Shown piece by piece: positions 39,730-48,761 of a stretch of 64,000 nucleotides of DNA. The stretch comes from PSRI01 sp041484195 (GTDB taxonomy: Bacteria > Bacteroidota > Bacteroidia > Chitinophagales > Chitinophagaceae): contig JBGPHC010000025.1 of assembly GCA_041484195.1 (NCBI GenBank), forward strand, positions 1 through 64,000, in the 5' to 3' direction. How positions within the stretch are numbered: the first letter of the stretch is position 1; each line of letters begins with the position of its first letter. The notes beneath the pieces were generated by a model. It was not told the origin of the DNA. It was given only the letters and a program-made list of their open reading frames with translations, and did not search any database. The translations under genes and the position numbers were made by a program.

Positions 39730-40818
39730 TTAATCAGGGAACAGGCTCCTGTCAATATTGGGAATAATGCGGATTGCGTTTTTATAATACACTTTTTTAA
39801 GGATATTATCAGGCAATCCCATGCCATACATCCTCCAGAATGCATGGTATTTCTTATGGTAAGGGAAGTACTCGTCAGTTGTTTCCAGCACTCTGAAATA
39901 AGTTGCATATTCTTCGGGAACCCAACTGTCTTTTCCAAACATGATGCGGTCCTGGTATTTTTCAAAGAATTTCAGTGCCGCCCTGGGTTGTCTTCCCAAT
40001 TCGGCAATCACCGCTCCAAATTCAACATTCACATTGGGCATATCATCAAGCAGGGAACCCAATTTTTCAAGATTATTAGGGTACCATCCAAAATGAGCGG
40101 CAATAAATATCGTTCGCGGATGTTTTTTGAACATTCGATGCTGCTCTTCAATTAATTGTTCCCAAGGTTCAGGATTGTCGGGTCCCCGCTTCCTTTCAGG
40201 ATGAACCACTAATTCCAGCCAGCGTTCATTGTGTTCGTCAAGTGCATCCCAAAAAGCCTCGGGGTCAGCGGTATGAATGAGTACGGGTATTTTCAATTCT
40301 CCACATTTTTCCCATATCGGATCCAGTCTGGGATCATCAACCGCAACCCTTTTTCCATCTTTGTCTTTTACCGAAAAACCCAGGTTCTTGAAGATTTTTA
40401 GTCCGTTGGCTCCATTCTTCACGTCTGACTCAAGTTGCCTGAGTGCCTTTTCAGCCCAACCGGTTTCCCCCACTCCGTTGAAATCAATATTGGCGAATAC
40501 GATGAATCTTTTGGGAAAATGTTGCTTCACATTGTCCAGCATTTGCTTTAGCCGGTTACCGTTGCCGCCGCTGAGGTTTACCATGACTGCCATATTCATA
40601 TTATCCATGTCTTGGGTAAGTGTCGAGAGGTCCCTGGTACCCATATCCCATTGGTGGTTGTGGACGTCAATAAATGGGAATTTAGCTTTTGTGAGTTTGT
40701 GCTCAGGAACTACGAGGGTTGAATTGGGCTCATATTTTTCAAAATCCATGGATTGTTTTTGGGCCATGGAGGATGCAGCCAGCAAGGCATATACCTGGAA
40801 CAGTATTATTTTTTTCAT
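39730..40818 (-). CDS. Secreted amidohydrolase-family (TIM-barrel) protein
   Basis: This 362-aa protein has a signal peptide (MKKIILFQVYALLAASSMAQ). The barrel shows the metal-binding start FIDVHNHQWDMG (HNH, near 49-60), PVLIHTADPEAFWD (His near 186), IFIAAHFGWYPNN (His near 243) and the C-terminal MFGKDSWVPEEY (Asp near 299). This is the pattern of the amidohydrolase_2 family (decarboxylases and lactonases). Substrate unknown. Exported amidohydrolases of this kind are common in Bacteroidota. Confidence 0.9.
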   Translation of the reverse strand: MKKIILFQVYALLAASSMAQKQSMDFEKYEPNSTLVVPEHKLTKAKFPFIDVHNHQWDMGTRDLSTLTQDMDNMNMAVMVNLSGGNGNRLKQMLDNVKQHFPKRFIVFANIDFNGVGETGWAEKALRQLESDVKNGANGLKIFKNLGFSVKDKDGKRVAVDDPRLDPIWEKCGELKIPVLIHTADPEAFWDALDEHNERWLELVVHPERKRGPDNPEPWEQLIEEQHRMFKKHPRTIFIAAHFGWYPNNLEKLGSLLDDMPNVNVEFGAVIAELGRQPRAALKFFEKYQDRIMFGKDSWVPEEYATYFRVLETTDEYFPYHKKYHAFWRMYGMGLPDNILKKVYYKNAIRIIPNIDRSLFPD

Positions 40819-41028
40819 GAAAAATTTGATTGAAATTGGGAAAAGTCGCTAAAGGACATTGAAGATAAGGTCATTCAAATTTGTAATGAAAAAGTTAATG
40901 ATCTTTTGCAGGATCGCTCCATTTTATTGATGAATGGAACATGGATGGTCGATTTACGCGTCTTTATCTTTGTTTTGGAAAAGAATATAGCTCTTTCGCC
41001 TCAGAAATTGAGGATACCAGGCCTGCGT

Positions 41029-41682
41029 TCATAAGGCGTCCACTTCACTCAGAACGGAATCTATTCTTTTTTTCATCATTCCAAAATCTGAATATCCTCT
41101 TGTGAGCATGTAGAATTTCGATTCGCTCATTTGCATCAGGACAGTCGGGAAACCCGTGACCTGCAATTGGCGGCACAAATCAAATTCATGATAGGCTTTT
41201 TCTTTATAAGATTCCTCACGAAGCCGGCTATAAAATATTTCCTGGGGGATATTGTATTTTTCAAGCAGGTGGCGGTATGCTTCATCATCACAAAGGTCTC
41301 TTCCTTCGAAATGAAGGGCATATTGAAGATCCGATGCAAAATGCACCGATAGATCGGGATACGATTCCTTAAAGACGCATAAGGCAATGGCCGGCTTTTC
41401 AGAACTGGGAAACCAATCGCTTTCTTCGGGATGGGTGATATGCCAGAGATATGCTTCGCCGAAGTGGACGCCTGTAAGTTCCTCGACGGATTTATAGGCC
41501 TCCCGAATATAGCCCGCTGTGGCGCTGATGGGGCGGGGCCGATCAGTTATGATCATGCCACCTGACAAAACCTCTATAAAAATCTGATTTTGGTACTCTT
41601 CAGCAATTTTCCGCATCACGGGACTGAAGCCATAGCACCAGCCGCAATAGGCATCGTAACAATAAATGAGCAGAGGAGTCAT
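41029..41682 (-). CDS. DsbA/FrnE-family thioredoxin-fold protein
   Basis: This 217-aa protein has an N-terminal strand followed by a CGWC active site (residues 13-16, YDAYCGWCYGFSP), a helical insertion (about 60-160) and the cis-Pro region VTGFPTVLMQM (near 177-187). There is no signal peptide, so it is a cytoplasmic DsbA-like or FrnE-like oxidoreductase. Length is normal for the group. It is monocistronic. Confidence 0.92.
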   Translation of the reverse strand: MTPLLIYCYDAYCGWCYGFSPVMRKIAEEYQNQIFIEVLSGGMIITDRPRPISATAGYIREAYKSVEELTGVHFGEAYLWHITHPEESDWFPSSEKPAIALCVFKESYPDLSVHFASDLQYALHFEGRDLCDDEAYRHLLEKYNIPQEIFYSRLREESYKEKAYHEFDLCRQLQVTGFPTVLMQMSESKFYMLTRGYSDFGMMKKRIDSVLSEVDAL

Positions 41683-41876
41683 ATTGATTATTGGAGATAC
41701 AAAACTAGCCCCTTTCCAATCTCCATTGGCATATCGACCATCTTCGGATCAGAATATTCGACCGCAAACCTGAATCCCTGTCGCAGCAGCCTGGCCGCCG
41801 ACTCATACACTGCAGGAAAGAATTGTTATTAACAAATGATAAAGCAAATAAATTCGGTAGCTATCCTGCTTTTTCT

Positions 41877-41884
41877 TACCTTTG
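41877..41884 (+). promoter_or_regulatory. -7 promoter box for the RRM protein gene
   Basis: TACCTTTG matches TAnnTTTG exactly. A weak TTCG (41853-41856) lies 20 bp upstream. Transcription from here would give a leader of about 130 bases before ATG 42020. Confidence 0.5.
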
Positions 41885-42019
41885 CGGCGCAAGTTTGAGT
41901 TGTGCAGCATCAGTAAGTGAATGATATTTTCTGCTACGCATTTTCTGCTAATAGTCAGTCTTCTTTACTCCCTGCCCTTTTCTCAGATTGTTATTATTAA
42001 TTTTTTAACAAAAAGAAGT

Positions 42020-42313
42020 ATGAACATTTATGTTTCCAATTTAAGTTTCAACGTCGGTGACGAAGACTTAAAAGAATTTTTTGCAGAATACGGAGAAGTT
42101 AGTTCTGCCAAAGTGATTACCGACAAATTCAGCGGCAAGAGCCGTGGATTCGGTTTTGTAGAAATGCCTGACGATGTGCAGGCGCAAAAAGCCATCACTG
42201 AGCTGGATGGTGGTGTGGTTGAAGGCAGAACCATTTCTGTAACAGTAGCTAAGCCCAGGGAAGAACGTAACAACAACAATCGTTCTTTTTCACGTAGCAA
42301 TAGCCGTTACTAA
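42020..42313 (+). CDS. RRM-domain RNA-binding protein
   Basis: This 97-aa protein is almost entirely one RNA-recognition motif. RNP2 is NIYVSNLSF (2-10) and RNP1 is KSRGFGFVEM (near 43-52), followed by a short Arg/Asn/Ser-rich tail. Such small RRM proteins are cold- or growth-related RNA chaperones in Bacteroidota and cyanobacteria. The start is ATG 42020; the upstream ORF extension is part of a long leader. A terminator follows at 42340-42367. Confidence 0.96.
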   Translation: MNIYVSNLSFNVGDEDLKEFFAEYGEVSSAKVITDKFSGKSRGFGFVEMPDDVQAQKAITELDGGVVEGRTISVTVAKPREERNNNNRSFSRSNSRY

Positions 42314-42339
42314 ACAAGTAACGAAAACTGAACTGAAAG

Positions 42340-42367
42340 GAGCTCATTTATATGGGCTCTTTTTTTA
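42340..42367 (+). terminator. Intrinsic terminator after the RRM gene
   Basis: The 8-bp stem GAGCTCAT (42340-42347)/ATGGGCTC (42352-42359), with one T-G pair, is followed by eight T residues. Confidence 0.85.
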
Positions 42368-42512
42368 TTTCCTATACCGGGACCCAAAGATCGTGTCGCG
42401 AAACCCTCAGCCTGGGACCTGCATTCATGAATTCTGGAAATGAGTCCGGGAGGGTTGAAAAGTTGAAGGCTGGCATTTTTCCCATTATTTTGCATGAATA
42501 TTCTTAGCAAAG

Positions 42513-43739
42513 ATGTCTTCCAGGCGAAATGCGGCAATAGGCTTTATACTGATAACGGTTCTAATTGATGTTATTGGCTTCGGGATCATCATTCCGGTAC
42601 TCCCTAAACTTATTGGGGACCTGATTCATGGTGATCTCAGCGCGGCTGCCCGCTACGGAGGCTGGCTCTTATTTGCCTATGCTTTCATGCAGTTCTTGTT
42701 TGCTCCTGTATTAGGGAACCTGAGTGACCGATATGGTAGAAGGCCGGTCCTGCTCTTCTCCCTATTCGGATTTGGAGTGGATTATCTGTTTCTTTCATTT
42801 GCTCCTACCATAGGATGGCTCTTTGTGGGCCGGTTTATCGCGGGGATAACGGGTGCCAGTTTCACCACAGCCTCTGCATATATTGCCGATATCAGTCCAC
42901 CTGAAAAAAGAGCGCAGAATTTTGGCATGATCGGGGCCGCATTCGGACTCGGTTTCATAATTGGGCCCGCACTCGGCGGATGGCTTGGGCAATTCGGATC
43001 GAGACTCCCATTCATGGCCGCCGCAATTCTTACACTTCTGAACTGGTTATATGGTTATTTCGTGCTGCCTGAGTCCCTTCCCAAAGAGCGCCGCAGGCCA
43101 TTCGAATGGAGAAGGGCCAATCCGGTCGGCTCTCTGATCCAGTTGAAAAAATATCCTGCTGTTTCAGGCCTGGTGATTTCATTGACCCTGGTGTATGTTG
43201 GCGTGCACGCGGTACAGAGTACGTGGACCTATTATAATATGGAAAAATTTCACTGGAATGAAGCCTGGGTAGGCTATTCACTGGCTTTTGTAGGGCTGAT
43301 GATCGCGATTGTACAGGGCGGACTGATAAGGATTGTGATACCCAGGTTTGGCCAGGAAAAAAGCCTCTATGTAGGCTTGTTGCTCTATAGTATCGGCATG
43401 CTATTGTTTGCATTTGCGTCGCAGGGTTGGATGATGTTTGCTTTCACGGTAATCTATTGCCTGGGTGGAATTGCGGGTCCCGCTTTGCAGGGCATCATCT
43501 CTAACCATGTTCCTCCTAACGAACAGGGAGAACTTCAGGGTGCCCTGACGAGCCTCATGAGCGCTACTTCCATTATCGGCCCGCCAATCATGACTAATCT
43601 ATTTGCTTATTTCACCAGTTCCCGTGCCACAATACAATTTCCGGGAGCTCCCTTTGTCGCGGGGGCCTTGCTTTTCTTAGTGAGTACAATTCTCGCTTAT
43701 AGGAGTCTGACACGTGAACATGTTGTGAATCGATTGTAA
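42513..43739 (+). CDS. MFS transporter, TetA-like (TCR/Tet family)
   Basis: This 408-aa inner-membrane proton antiporter-type protein has about 12 spans. Motif [15 protein letters not shown], falls between spans 2 and 3 (near 69-82), and the family-typical [18 protein letters not shown] opens the protein (15-32). [10 protein letters not shown] follows span 4-5. Family members export tetracycline or other small compounds; the substrate here is unknown and resistance should not be assumed. It may be co-transcribed with the YccF gene 53 bp downstream. Confidence 0.93.
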   Translation: MSSRRNAAIGFILITVLIDVIGFGIIIPVLPKLIGDLIHGDLSAAARYGGWLLFAYAFMQFLFAPVLGNLSDRYGRRPVLLFSLFGFGVDYLFLSFAPTIGWLFVGRFIAGITGASFTTASAYIADISPPEKRAQNFGMIGAAFGLGFIIGPALGGWLGQFGSRLPFMAAAILTLLNWLYGYFVLPESLPKERRRPFEWRRANPVGSLIQLKKYPAVSGLVISLTLVYVGVHAVQSTWTYYNMEKFHWNEAWVGYSLAFVGLMIAIVQGGLIRIVIPRFGQEKSLYVGLLLYSIGMLLFAFASQGWMMFAFTVIYCLGGIAGPALQGIISNHVPPNEQGELQGALTSLMSATSIIGPPIMTNLFAYFTSSRATIQFPGAPFVAGALLFLVSTILAYRSLTREHVVNRL

Positions 43740-43792
43740 TCCGAACGGCGGATTCTCCAAAGTCCGGAGTACCAAATCAAAATTTTATATAG

Positions 43793-44161
43793 ATGAATCT
43801 AATTGGTAATCTCATCTGGCTCATATTCGGAGGCCTGCTGGCTGCGTTGGGATATATTGTTGGAGGCTTTGTGTTATGCATCACAATAGTTGGAATTCCC
43901 TGGGGCATGCAGTGTTTCAAGATGGCGACTCTGATGCTCTGGCCATTTGGCAAACAGGTATTGCCTGCCAAGGGAGGCATGGGTTGCCTCTCCTTATTCT
44001 GTAATATTATCTGGCTTCTATTCGGGGGCCTTTATACGGCCTTCATTCATCTCATATTCGCGGCGCTATTGTTCATCACCATCATAGGAATTCCATTTGC
44101 GCGTCAGCACCTGAAACTGATGGAATTAGCATTGATGCCGTTTGGAAGGGTGGTGGTATAG
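43793..44161 (+). CDS. YccF domain membrane protein
   Basis: This 122-aa protein has two copies of a short hydrophobic module. Each has NLIWLIFGGLLAAL-like and CITIVGIPWGMQCFKMA-like segments (first at about 5-45, second at about 65-105), matching the YccF duplication, with the conserved WPFGK and MPFGR after each. It lies in the inner membrane; function unknown. Confidence 0.92.
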   Translation: MNLIGNLIWLIFGGLLAALGYIVGGFVLCITIVGIPWGMQCFKMATLMLWPFGKQVLPAKGGMGCLSLFCNIIWLLFGGLYTAFIHLIFAALLFITIIGIPFARQHLKLMELALMPFGRVVV

Positions 44162-44291
44162 CGGTCATTGCGGGCCAATTGCGAAAAATTGCAAATTATT
44201 GCTGAACTTTGTATATAGATCAAACCGCCAAGAGCACTTAAATGTGCAAGACCATTTGGCCGATCCAATATTTCTTCAGTCTTAATTGTGA

Positions 44292-45332
44292 ATGAAAATG
44301 AGTGATACCACAGTAAATCCGCTACCACTGACAGCCAAAGATTTTGCCACAGACCAGGAAGTGCGCTGGTGCCCTGGTTGTGGAGATTATTCCATTTTGG
44401 CACAGGTGCAAAAAGTCATGCCCACCCTCGGCATACCCAGGGAAAATATAGTCATCATTTCGGGTATAGGCTGCAGCAGTCGTTTTCCATACTATATGAA
44501 TACTTATGGAATGCATTCTATTCATGGCCGCGCCACCGCAATTGCTTCGGGGCTCAAAGCCACCCGGCCCGAATTGAGTGTGTGGATCGTGACAGGCGAT
44601 GGAGACGGCCTGAGTATCGGTGGAAACCATACCATCCACCTGTTGCGAAGGAATTTTGATGTAAACATCATGCTCTTTAACAACCAGATTTACGGTCTTA
44701 CCAAGGGCCAATATTCTCCCACATCCGAAGAGAGAAAGGTTACCAAATCCACCCCATATGGAAGTATTGATCACCCATTCAATCCGGCTGCCCTGGCTCT
44801 GGGCGCGGACGCCACTTTTGTTGCAAGGAGCATGGACAGGGATCCCAAACATCTGCAGGAAATGCTGATCAGGAGCCATGGCCATAGGGGTGCATCATTC
44901 CTGGAAATTTACCAGAACTGCAACATATTTAATGATGGGGCCTTCGAGATATTCACCGAAAAATCTTCCAAACAAGATGAGGCGGTATTTCTGGAACATG
45001 GCAAACCCCTTATTTTCGGTACCCAAAAAAATAAGGGACTGCGTTTGGAGGGATTTAAGCCCATGGCTGTGGAACTGGGTAAAGATTTTAGTGCCGATGA
45101 CCTATGGGTACATGACGAAAATGATTTTAATAAAGCCAGTATATTGTCCCGCATGTTTGACAATCCCCGGGAGCCAGAACATCTGCCCAGGCCATTTGGA
45201 GTATTTTATGAATTATTCAGGCCTTGTTATGAGGATGAGATGGCTGCGCAAATCGAGGAAGCCATTGCACTGAAAGGGAAAGGCGAACTCAATAAATTAT
45301 TGAGGGGAAGTGAAACCTGGACCATCGCCTAG
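44292..45332 (+). CDS. korB: 2-oxoacid:ferredoxin oxidoreductase, beta subunit
   Basis: This 346-aa TPP-binding beta subunit has VRWCPGCGDYSIL (near 23-35) with an iron-sulfur/TPP-site Cys pair, IGCSSRFPYYM (near 58-68), the TPP/Mg motif GDGDGLSIGGNH (near 100-111) and NNQIYGLTKGQYSPT (near 128-142). The enzyme oxidises 2-oxoglutarate or other oxoacids, reducing ferredoxin. An alternative start is the next Met (MSDTT). The alpha/gamma subunit gene, normally adjacent upstream, is not in the window. Confidence 0.93.
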   Translation: MKMSDTTVNPLPLTAKDFATDQEVRWCPGCGDYSILAQVQKVMPTLGIPRENIVIISGIGCSSRFPYYMNTYGMHSIHGRATAIASGLKATRPELSVWIVTGDGDGLSIGGNHTIHLLRRNFDVNIMLFNNQIYGLTKGQYSPTSEERKVTKSTPYGSIDHPFNPAALALGADATFVARSMDRDPKHLQEMLIRSHGHRGASFLEIYQNCNIFNDGAFEIFTEKSSKQDEAVFLEHGKPLIFGTQKNKGLRLEGFKPMAVELGKDFSADDLWVHDENDFNKASILSRMFDNPREPEHLPRPFGVFYELFRPCYEDEMAAQIEEAIALKGKGELNKLLRGSETWTIA

Positions 45333-45864
45333 GATTCCCTGTTTACTTCGTTTAAAGGAGCTCAATCTGCGTTCCAAAAGCAATTTAATTTTTTATTCAG
45401 GGGAAGAATTGCTCTTGAAAAAATAAAGCCAGCGATTGAAATCGCCGGCCTGTGCTTACCTCTGAAACCACAAAAAGAAAGAGTTCTTCTTTCCATCATT
45501 TCAATTCAACACAAAAATGTTTTCAGCAAAACCAAAGGATGATTGCGATTCGTAAAGGTTTCAGGAGAATTCAGCACCTCTAAAGAGTTTTATATAGCAT
45601 AAGTATAATTGTGAATAAGAAAGAATGTTTTGCAGTAATGGACCAGATTAAGGTTCTGCGTAAGGGCAATTGGATGATAAGTAATGGAGATTGGATGATT
45701 TTTGCAACGGAGCCTGATAGAATGATTGGATTCTGGCTAGCTGAGAAGGTTCTGCTAAAGTAGTAACTGGTTTTAATATTTCAAAAACTTTTGAGGAAAT
45801 AAAGTCGCAAAAAGCAGAAAGGGCGGTGGTTCCTGATTGAACCCACGGTCTCGCTTAGGCTAAC
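45333..45864. other. Intergenic region, 530 bp
   Basis: No confident gene. An imperfect stem (GCC-A-GCGAT/ATCGC-C-GGC near 45428-45449), preceded by an A-rich run, could terminate minus-strand transcription from the JmjC gene. A small plus-strand ORF at 45611 is listed separately. Confidence 0.4.
45611..45763 (+). CDS. Possible small ORF (50 aa)
   Basis: GTG-initiated; the predicted peptide has internal similarity (GNWMISNGDWMIF) and ends in LAEKVLLK. There is no promoter box, ribosome site or known homologue, and the region is otherwise empty. It may be chance. Confidence 0.2.
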   Translation: MNKKECFAVMDQIKVLRKGNWMISNGDWMIFATEPDRMIGFWLAEKVLLK

Positions 45865-46755
45865 TCATTGCAGTCCTGCCACTTCCAATTCCTTTTGCGC
45901 GGCCCTTATAACTTTTCCTTTTTTGTAGTCGAACCACCATTTAGGAGCTGTTTTCTTCATCAGGGTATCAATATGGCGCATGCCAAAAAGGTTCCAGGCA
46001 CCTTGCAGCTTGCCGCTCATATTCGCCTGAAGGGCTCTCAGACTCATGGCAAAACCACTGTCGATATATTCCATGTGGTGCCAGTAGCCGGCAGGCATGA
46101 ACAGCGTATCACCGTGCTCCAGAGTTGTTTCAAATCCCCTGGCGAGTTTCAAAGCGGGAAATGCGCCATAATCGGGTTTGCCATCATTCTTATAATAATT
46201 GGAGAAATCAGCGAGGCTCAGTACTTCGTAAGGCTTGCGGTACAGTTTGTGTTGTTCTTCAAATGGGAATAACAATACTTTCTTGCGTCCTGTAAACTGC
46301 GTGTGGAGAATATGCGACATATCAATGTCGAAGTGCATGTGCGTGATGGAAGTAGCGCCTCCGATGAAAAGCATGGGATAGCGTTTCACGAAACCCTTCA
46401 TCAAAAATTCAGGCCATGTAAAATCCTGCGTGAGCTGAGGCGCGTGTTCAAAAATATTGAAGAGAAATATCCTCCATCCGGCGGGACCCTGCCTTATCAT
46501 GTCAACATATTCCCCAAAACTCTTATAATCGTCTGCCTTGTTTATGGGAGTATAGGCATCACTTTTTATGTTATTGTAAATGCCCACCTCTTTATGGCCC
46601 ACGATCTCCTTGAAATAGTCCCAGGTCCATTTCTGATAGGCAGGCCATTCCCGTGAGATTCCGGTGATCACTACCGGCTTCATGGGATCATAGAACTTAT
46701 CTCTAAAATCTTTGCCTGAAATATTTTCTATTCTTTCTACCGGTCTCAGCTCCAT
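45865..46755 (-). CDS. JmjC/cupin_8-type 2-oxoglutarate oxygenase-like protein
   Basis: This protein of about 296 aa resembles FIH-type hydroxylases. The start region KPVVITGISREWPAYQKW (about 26-43) is followed by the iron facial triad: HFD in THMHFDIDMSHIL (near 141) and the second His in GYWHHMEYIDSG (near 224), plus the strand HTQFTGRKKVLLFPF. Family members hydroxylate proteins using Fe(II) and 2-oxoglutarate; the target is unknown. ATG 46755 is chosen, because the longer ORF overlaps the divergent gene. A TATTTTTG box lies at 46777-46784 on the minus strand. Confidence 0.9.
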   Translation of the reverse strand: MELRPVERIENISGKDFRDKFYDPMKPVVITGISREWPAYQKWTWDYFKEIVGHKEVGIYNNIKSDAYTPINKADDYKSFGEYVDMIRQGPAGWRIFLFNIFEHAPQLTQDFTWPEFLMKGFVKRYPMLFIGGATSITHMHFDIDMSHILHTQFTGRKKVLLFPFEEQHKLYRKPYEVLSLADFSNYYKNDGKPDYGAFPALKLARGFETTLEHGDTLFMPAGYWHHMEYIDSGFAMSLRALQANMSGKLQGAWNLFGMRHIDTLMKKTAPKWWFDYKKGKVIRAAQKELEVAGLQ

Positions 46756-46884
46756 TTTCTTAAAAATTAGCTCACGCAAAAATAATATATAGCTATTAAA
46801 CATACGACAATCGTTGGTCAATTGGGATAAAGATTTGACCTCTTGCTGACAGTATCTTCGTAATTTTCGTCTAAAAACAGGCCT

Positions 46885-47508
46885 ATGTTGTTGCACATCC
46901 ATCCGGAAAATCCGCAGCCCAGGCATATTCAAAATATTATTCAGTGCCTGCAAAGCGGCGGTGTAATCATTTATCCCACAGATACCATTTATGGTCTGGG
47001 TTGTGATATATTCCAGCAAAAAGCCATACAAAGGATTTGCAGGATCAAACAGGTTGATCCCAAGAAAATCAATTTCTCATTCATCTGTTATGACCTCAGC
47101 GACCTCAGCCAATACACCAAAAGTATTTCCACACCTTTATACCGAATCCTGAAAACCTGTCTTCCGGGTCCCTACACTTTCATTTTACCAGCCGGTAAAG
47201 AGGTGCCGAAAATTTTAAAGAGTAAAAAGAATACAGTGGGCATTAGGGTTCCGGACAATCTTATTGCACGCACCATTGTGAAGGAACTTGGCCATCCTAT
47301 CCTGAGCACTACTTTACCGGGAAATATGGTGGAAGAATACACCGATCCGGAAATCATTTATGAAAAATTCAAAGATCTGGCTGATATAATTGTGGATGGA
47401 GGGATTGGGGGCATGGTGCCTTCAACCGTTATTGATTGCACTGGGCCTGAGCCCGCATTAATAAGGCTGGGATTGGGAGAAATTGACCAGATAGGAATTG
47501 AACCTTGA
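46885..47508 (+). CDS. YciO-type member of the Sua5/YrdC/TsaC family
   Basis: This 207-aa protein has the TsaC fold: GGVIIYPTDTIYGLGCDIF (near 29-47), RICRIKQVDPKKINFSF, LPGPYTFILPAGKEVPKIL and GIRVPDN. The dinucleotide-site residues after the KxR motif read LSTTLPG where TsaC enzymes have S-A-N, which is the YciO pattern. TsaC makes threonylcarbamoyl-AMP for tRNA t6A; YciO proteins are less active or have a related role. There is no C-terminal Sua5 domain. Confidence 0.9.
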   Translation: MLLHIHPENPQPRHIQNIIQCLQSGGVIIYPTDTIYGLGCDIFQQKAIQRICRIKQVDPKKINFSFICYDLSDLSQYTKSISTPLYRILKTCLPGPYTFILPAGKEVPKILKSKKNTVGIRVPDNLIARTIVKELGHPILSTTLPGNMVEEYTDPEIIYEKFKDLADIIVDGGIGGMVPSTVIDCTGPEPALIRLGLGEIDQIGIEP

Positions 47509-47628
47509 CAAGAGGCCATGGCCTAAATCCTGCAGGTATATTTCTACGTTAGGTGACCAAGTCTGCATGCGGGCTGGCAGGAAGTTCTGCACATTTAACA
47601 TCTTATGGGCCCCGTTCCGCGTCAAAAA

Positions 47629-47662
47629 AAGCATCTCACGCAAGATTGATGCGGAGATGCTT
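47629..47662 (-). terminator. Intrinsic terminator of the 103-aa gene
   Basis: AAGCATCTC (47629-47637) pairs with GAGATGCTT (47654-47662), with an inner CGCA/TGCG extension. On the minus strand it is followed by a T run (AAAAAAA on plus at 47624-47630). Confidence 0.75.
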
Positions 47663-47689
47663 CGCTGAAAAACCCCAAATTATCAAATC

Positions 47690-48001
47690 TTAAAACCTTT
47701 TGCGGGAATTGTGTTTCGCTCTATAGATATCCCGGCTGGTACGGTTTTCATCGCGCCTGATATGCGCTCTTTCCCTGGGACCAATATGTCCGTCGTTGGT
47801 CTTTGCGCGATGGATATCATGACGGATATCTCTTTGTTCATAAGCCAGGCGCCGGGTTTCGCGGGGAGTCAATTCACCGCTCCTTTTGCCCTGAACAATT
47901 CTTTCTCTTTGGTTATGCTCTCGCTGCCTCACCTGCGCGCTGGCAGATGAAAGGCCAATGGCCACCAGCAAGATAGTCGTCAATAATAATTTAGTTTTCA
48001 T
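47690..48001 (-). CDS. Small secreted Arg/His-rich protein
   Basis: This 103-aa protein has a signal peptide (MKTKLLLTTILLVAIGLSSASA). Its very basic mature part is rich in Arg, His, Glu and Gln (TPRETRRLAYEQRDIRHDIH, then RDENRTSRDIYRAKHNSRKR), with heptad-like spacing suggesting a coiled coil. Small proteins like this are frequent in Chitinophagaceae; no function is known. It has its own terminator. Confidence 0.8.
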   Translation of the reverse strand: MKTKLLLTTILLVAIGLSSASAQVRQREHNQRERIVQGKRSGELTPRETRRLAYEQRDIRHDIHRAKTNDGHIGPRERAHIRRDENRTSRDIYRAKHNSRKRF

Positions 48002-48088
48002 GGTTCTTAAAATAAGGTGAACAATACTTTCAATGCTATAAGAGACGGGAGAAATGGAGAAGGGTTTAAGCAGGGTCGCCCAATTTTC

Positions 48089-48685
48089 TCAAAAAAGGGG
48101 CATTTGAACCGGGAGGCATTGAAAACTTCTTCTGTGATATGGACTTAACCCATGCTCCTGGAGGGCTTCCCTGTGTTGCAGTGTTGCATAACCTTTATTA
48201 TGATTCCAGGCATATTGGGGAAATTTATCGTGAAGTTTCAGCATATAATCGTCTCTGTAAGTCTTGGCCAGGATGCTGGCGGCCGCGATAGAAGCAAATT
48301 GTTCATCGCCCTGGATTATGCATTCATGCGGAATATTCGAATAGGGATTGAACCTGTTACCATCTATCAATAATAATTGCGGCAATTTCCTGAGTTTATG
48401 AATCGCCAGGTGCATGGCTTTGAAAGAAGCCTGGAGAATGTTGATCCTGTCGATCTCTTCATGGTCAACCATCGCTACTGAAAAATCCAATGCATGTTGT
48501 TCGATAAAGATCCTGAGTTCCTCCCTTTGTTTTTCGGCTACCTGTTTGGAATCATTCAGGAGCGGATGAAAAAAATCCCGTGGCAGCATCACGGCTGCAG
48601 CGAAGACCGGCCCTGCAAGACATCCGCGGCCCGCTTCATCGCAACCTGCCTCTGTCAATTGGTTTTGGAAGAAAGATTGTAACAT
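48089..48685 (-). CDS. rnhB: Ribonuclease HII
   Basis: This 198-aa enzyme removes ribonucleotides from DNA and RNA from hybrids. The motif DEAGRGCLAGPVFAAAV (D16-E17) has two of the metal ligands, LNDSKQV follows (near 45), and the third Asp lies in LLIDGN (near 108). SIAAASILAKTYRD and the C-terminal HNKGYAT with HRRSF are typical. Length is normal. It is divergent from the COX15/CtaA gene. Confidence 0.95.
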   Translation of the reverse strand: MLQSFFQNQLTEAGCDEAGRGCLAGPVFAAAVMLPRDFFHPLLNDSKQVAEKQREELRIFIEQHALDFSVAMVDHEEIDRINILQASFKAMHLAIHKLRKLPQLLLIDGNRFNPYSNIPHECIIQGDEQFASIAAASILAKTYRDDYMLKLHDKFPQYAWNHNKGYATLQHREALQEHGLSPYHRRSFQCLPVQMPLF

Positions 48686-48745
48686 GCGTGATGCAAGTTT
48701 AAGAATAAAATGTTCATGAATGCCAAATTGCTGGTGTTAGTGCAA

Positions 48746-48753
48746 TAATTTTG
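48746..48753 (+). promoter_or_regulatory. -7 box next to the CtaA gene start
   Basis: TAATTTTG matches TAnnTTTG and ends eight bases before ATG 48762, implying a very short or absent leader. The only nearby TTG (48728-48730) is 15 bp upstream, shorter than usual. Confidence 0.35.
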
Positions 48754-48761
48754 CAGCCATT

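Noticed and set aside
42513..43739. TetA-like transporter as a tetracycline resistance gene
   Set aside because: Only general family motifs are visible, and the context is chromosomal with no mobile DNA; the substrate cannot be claimed.
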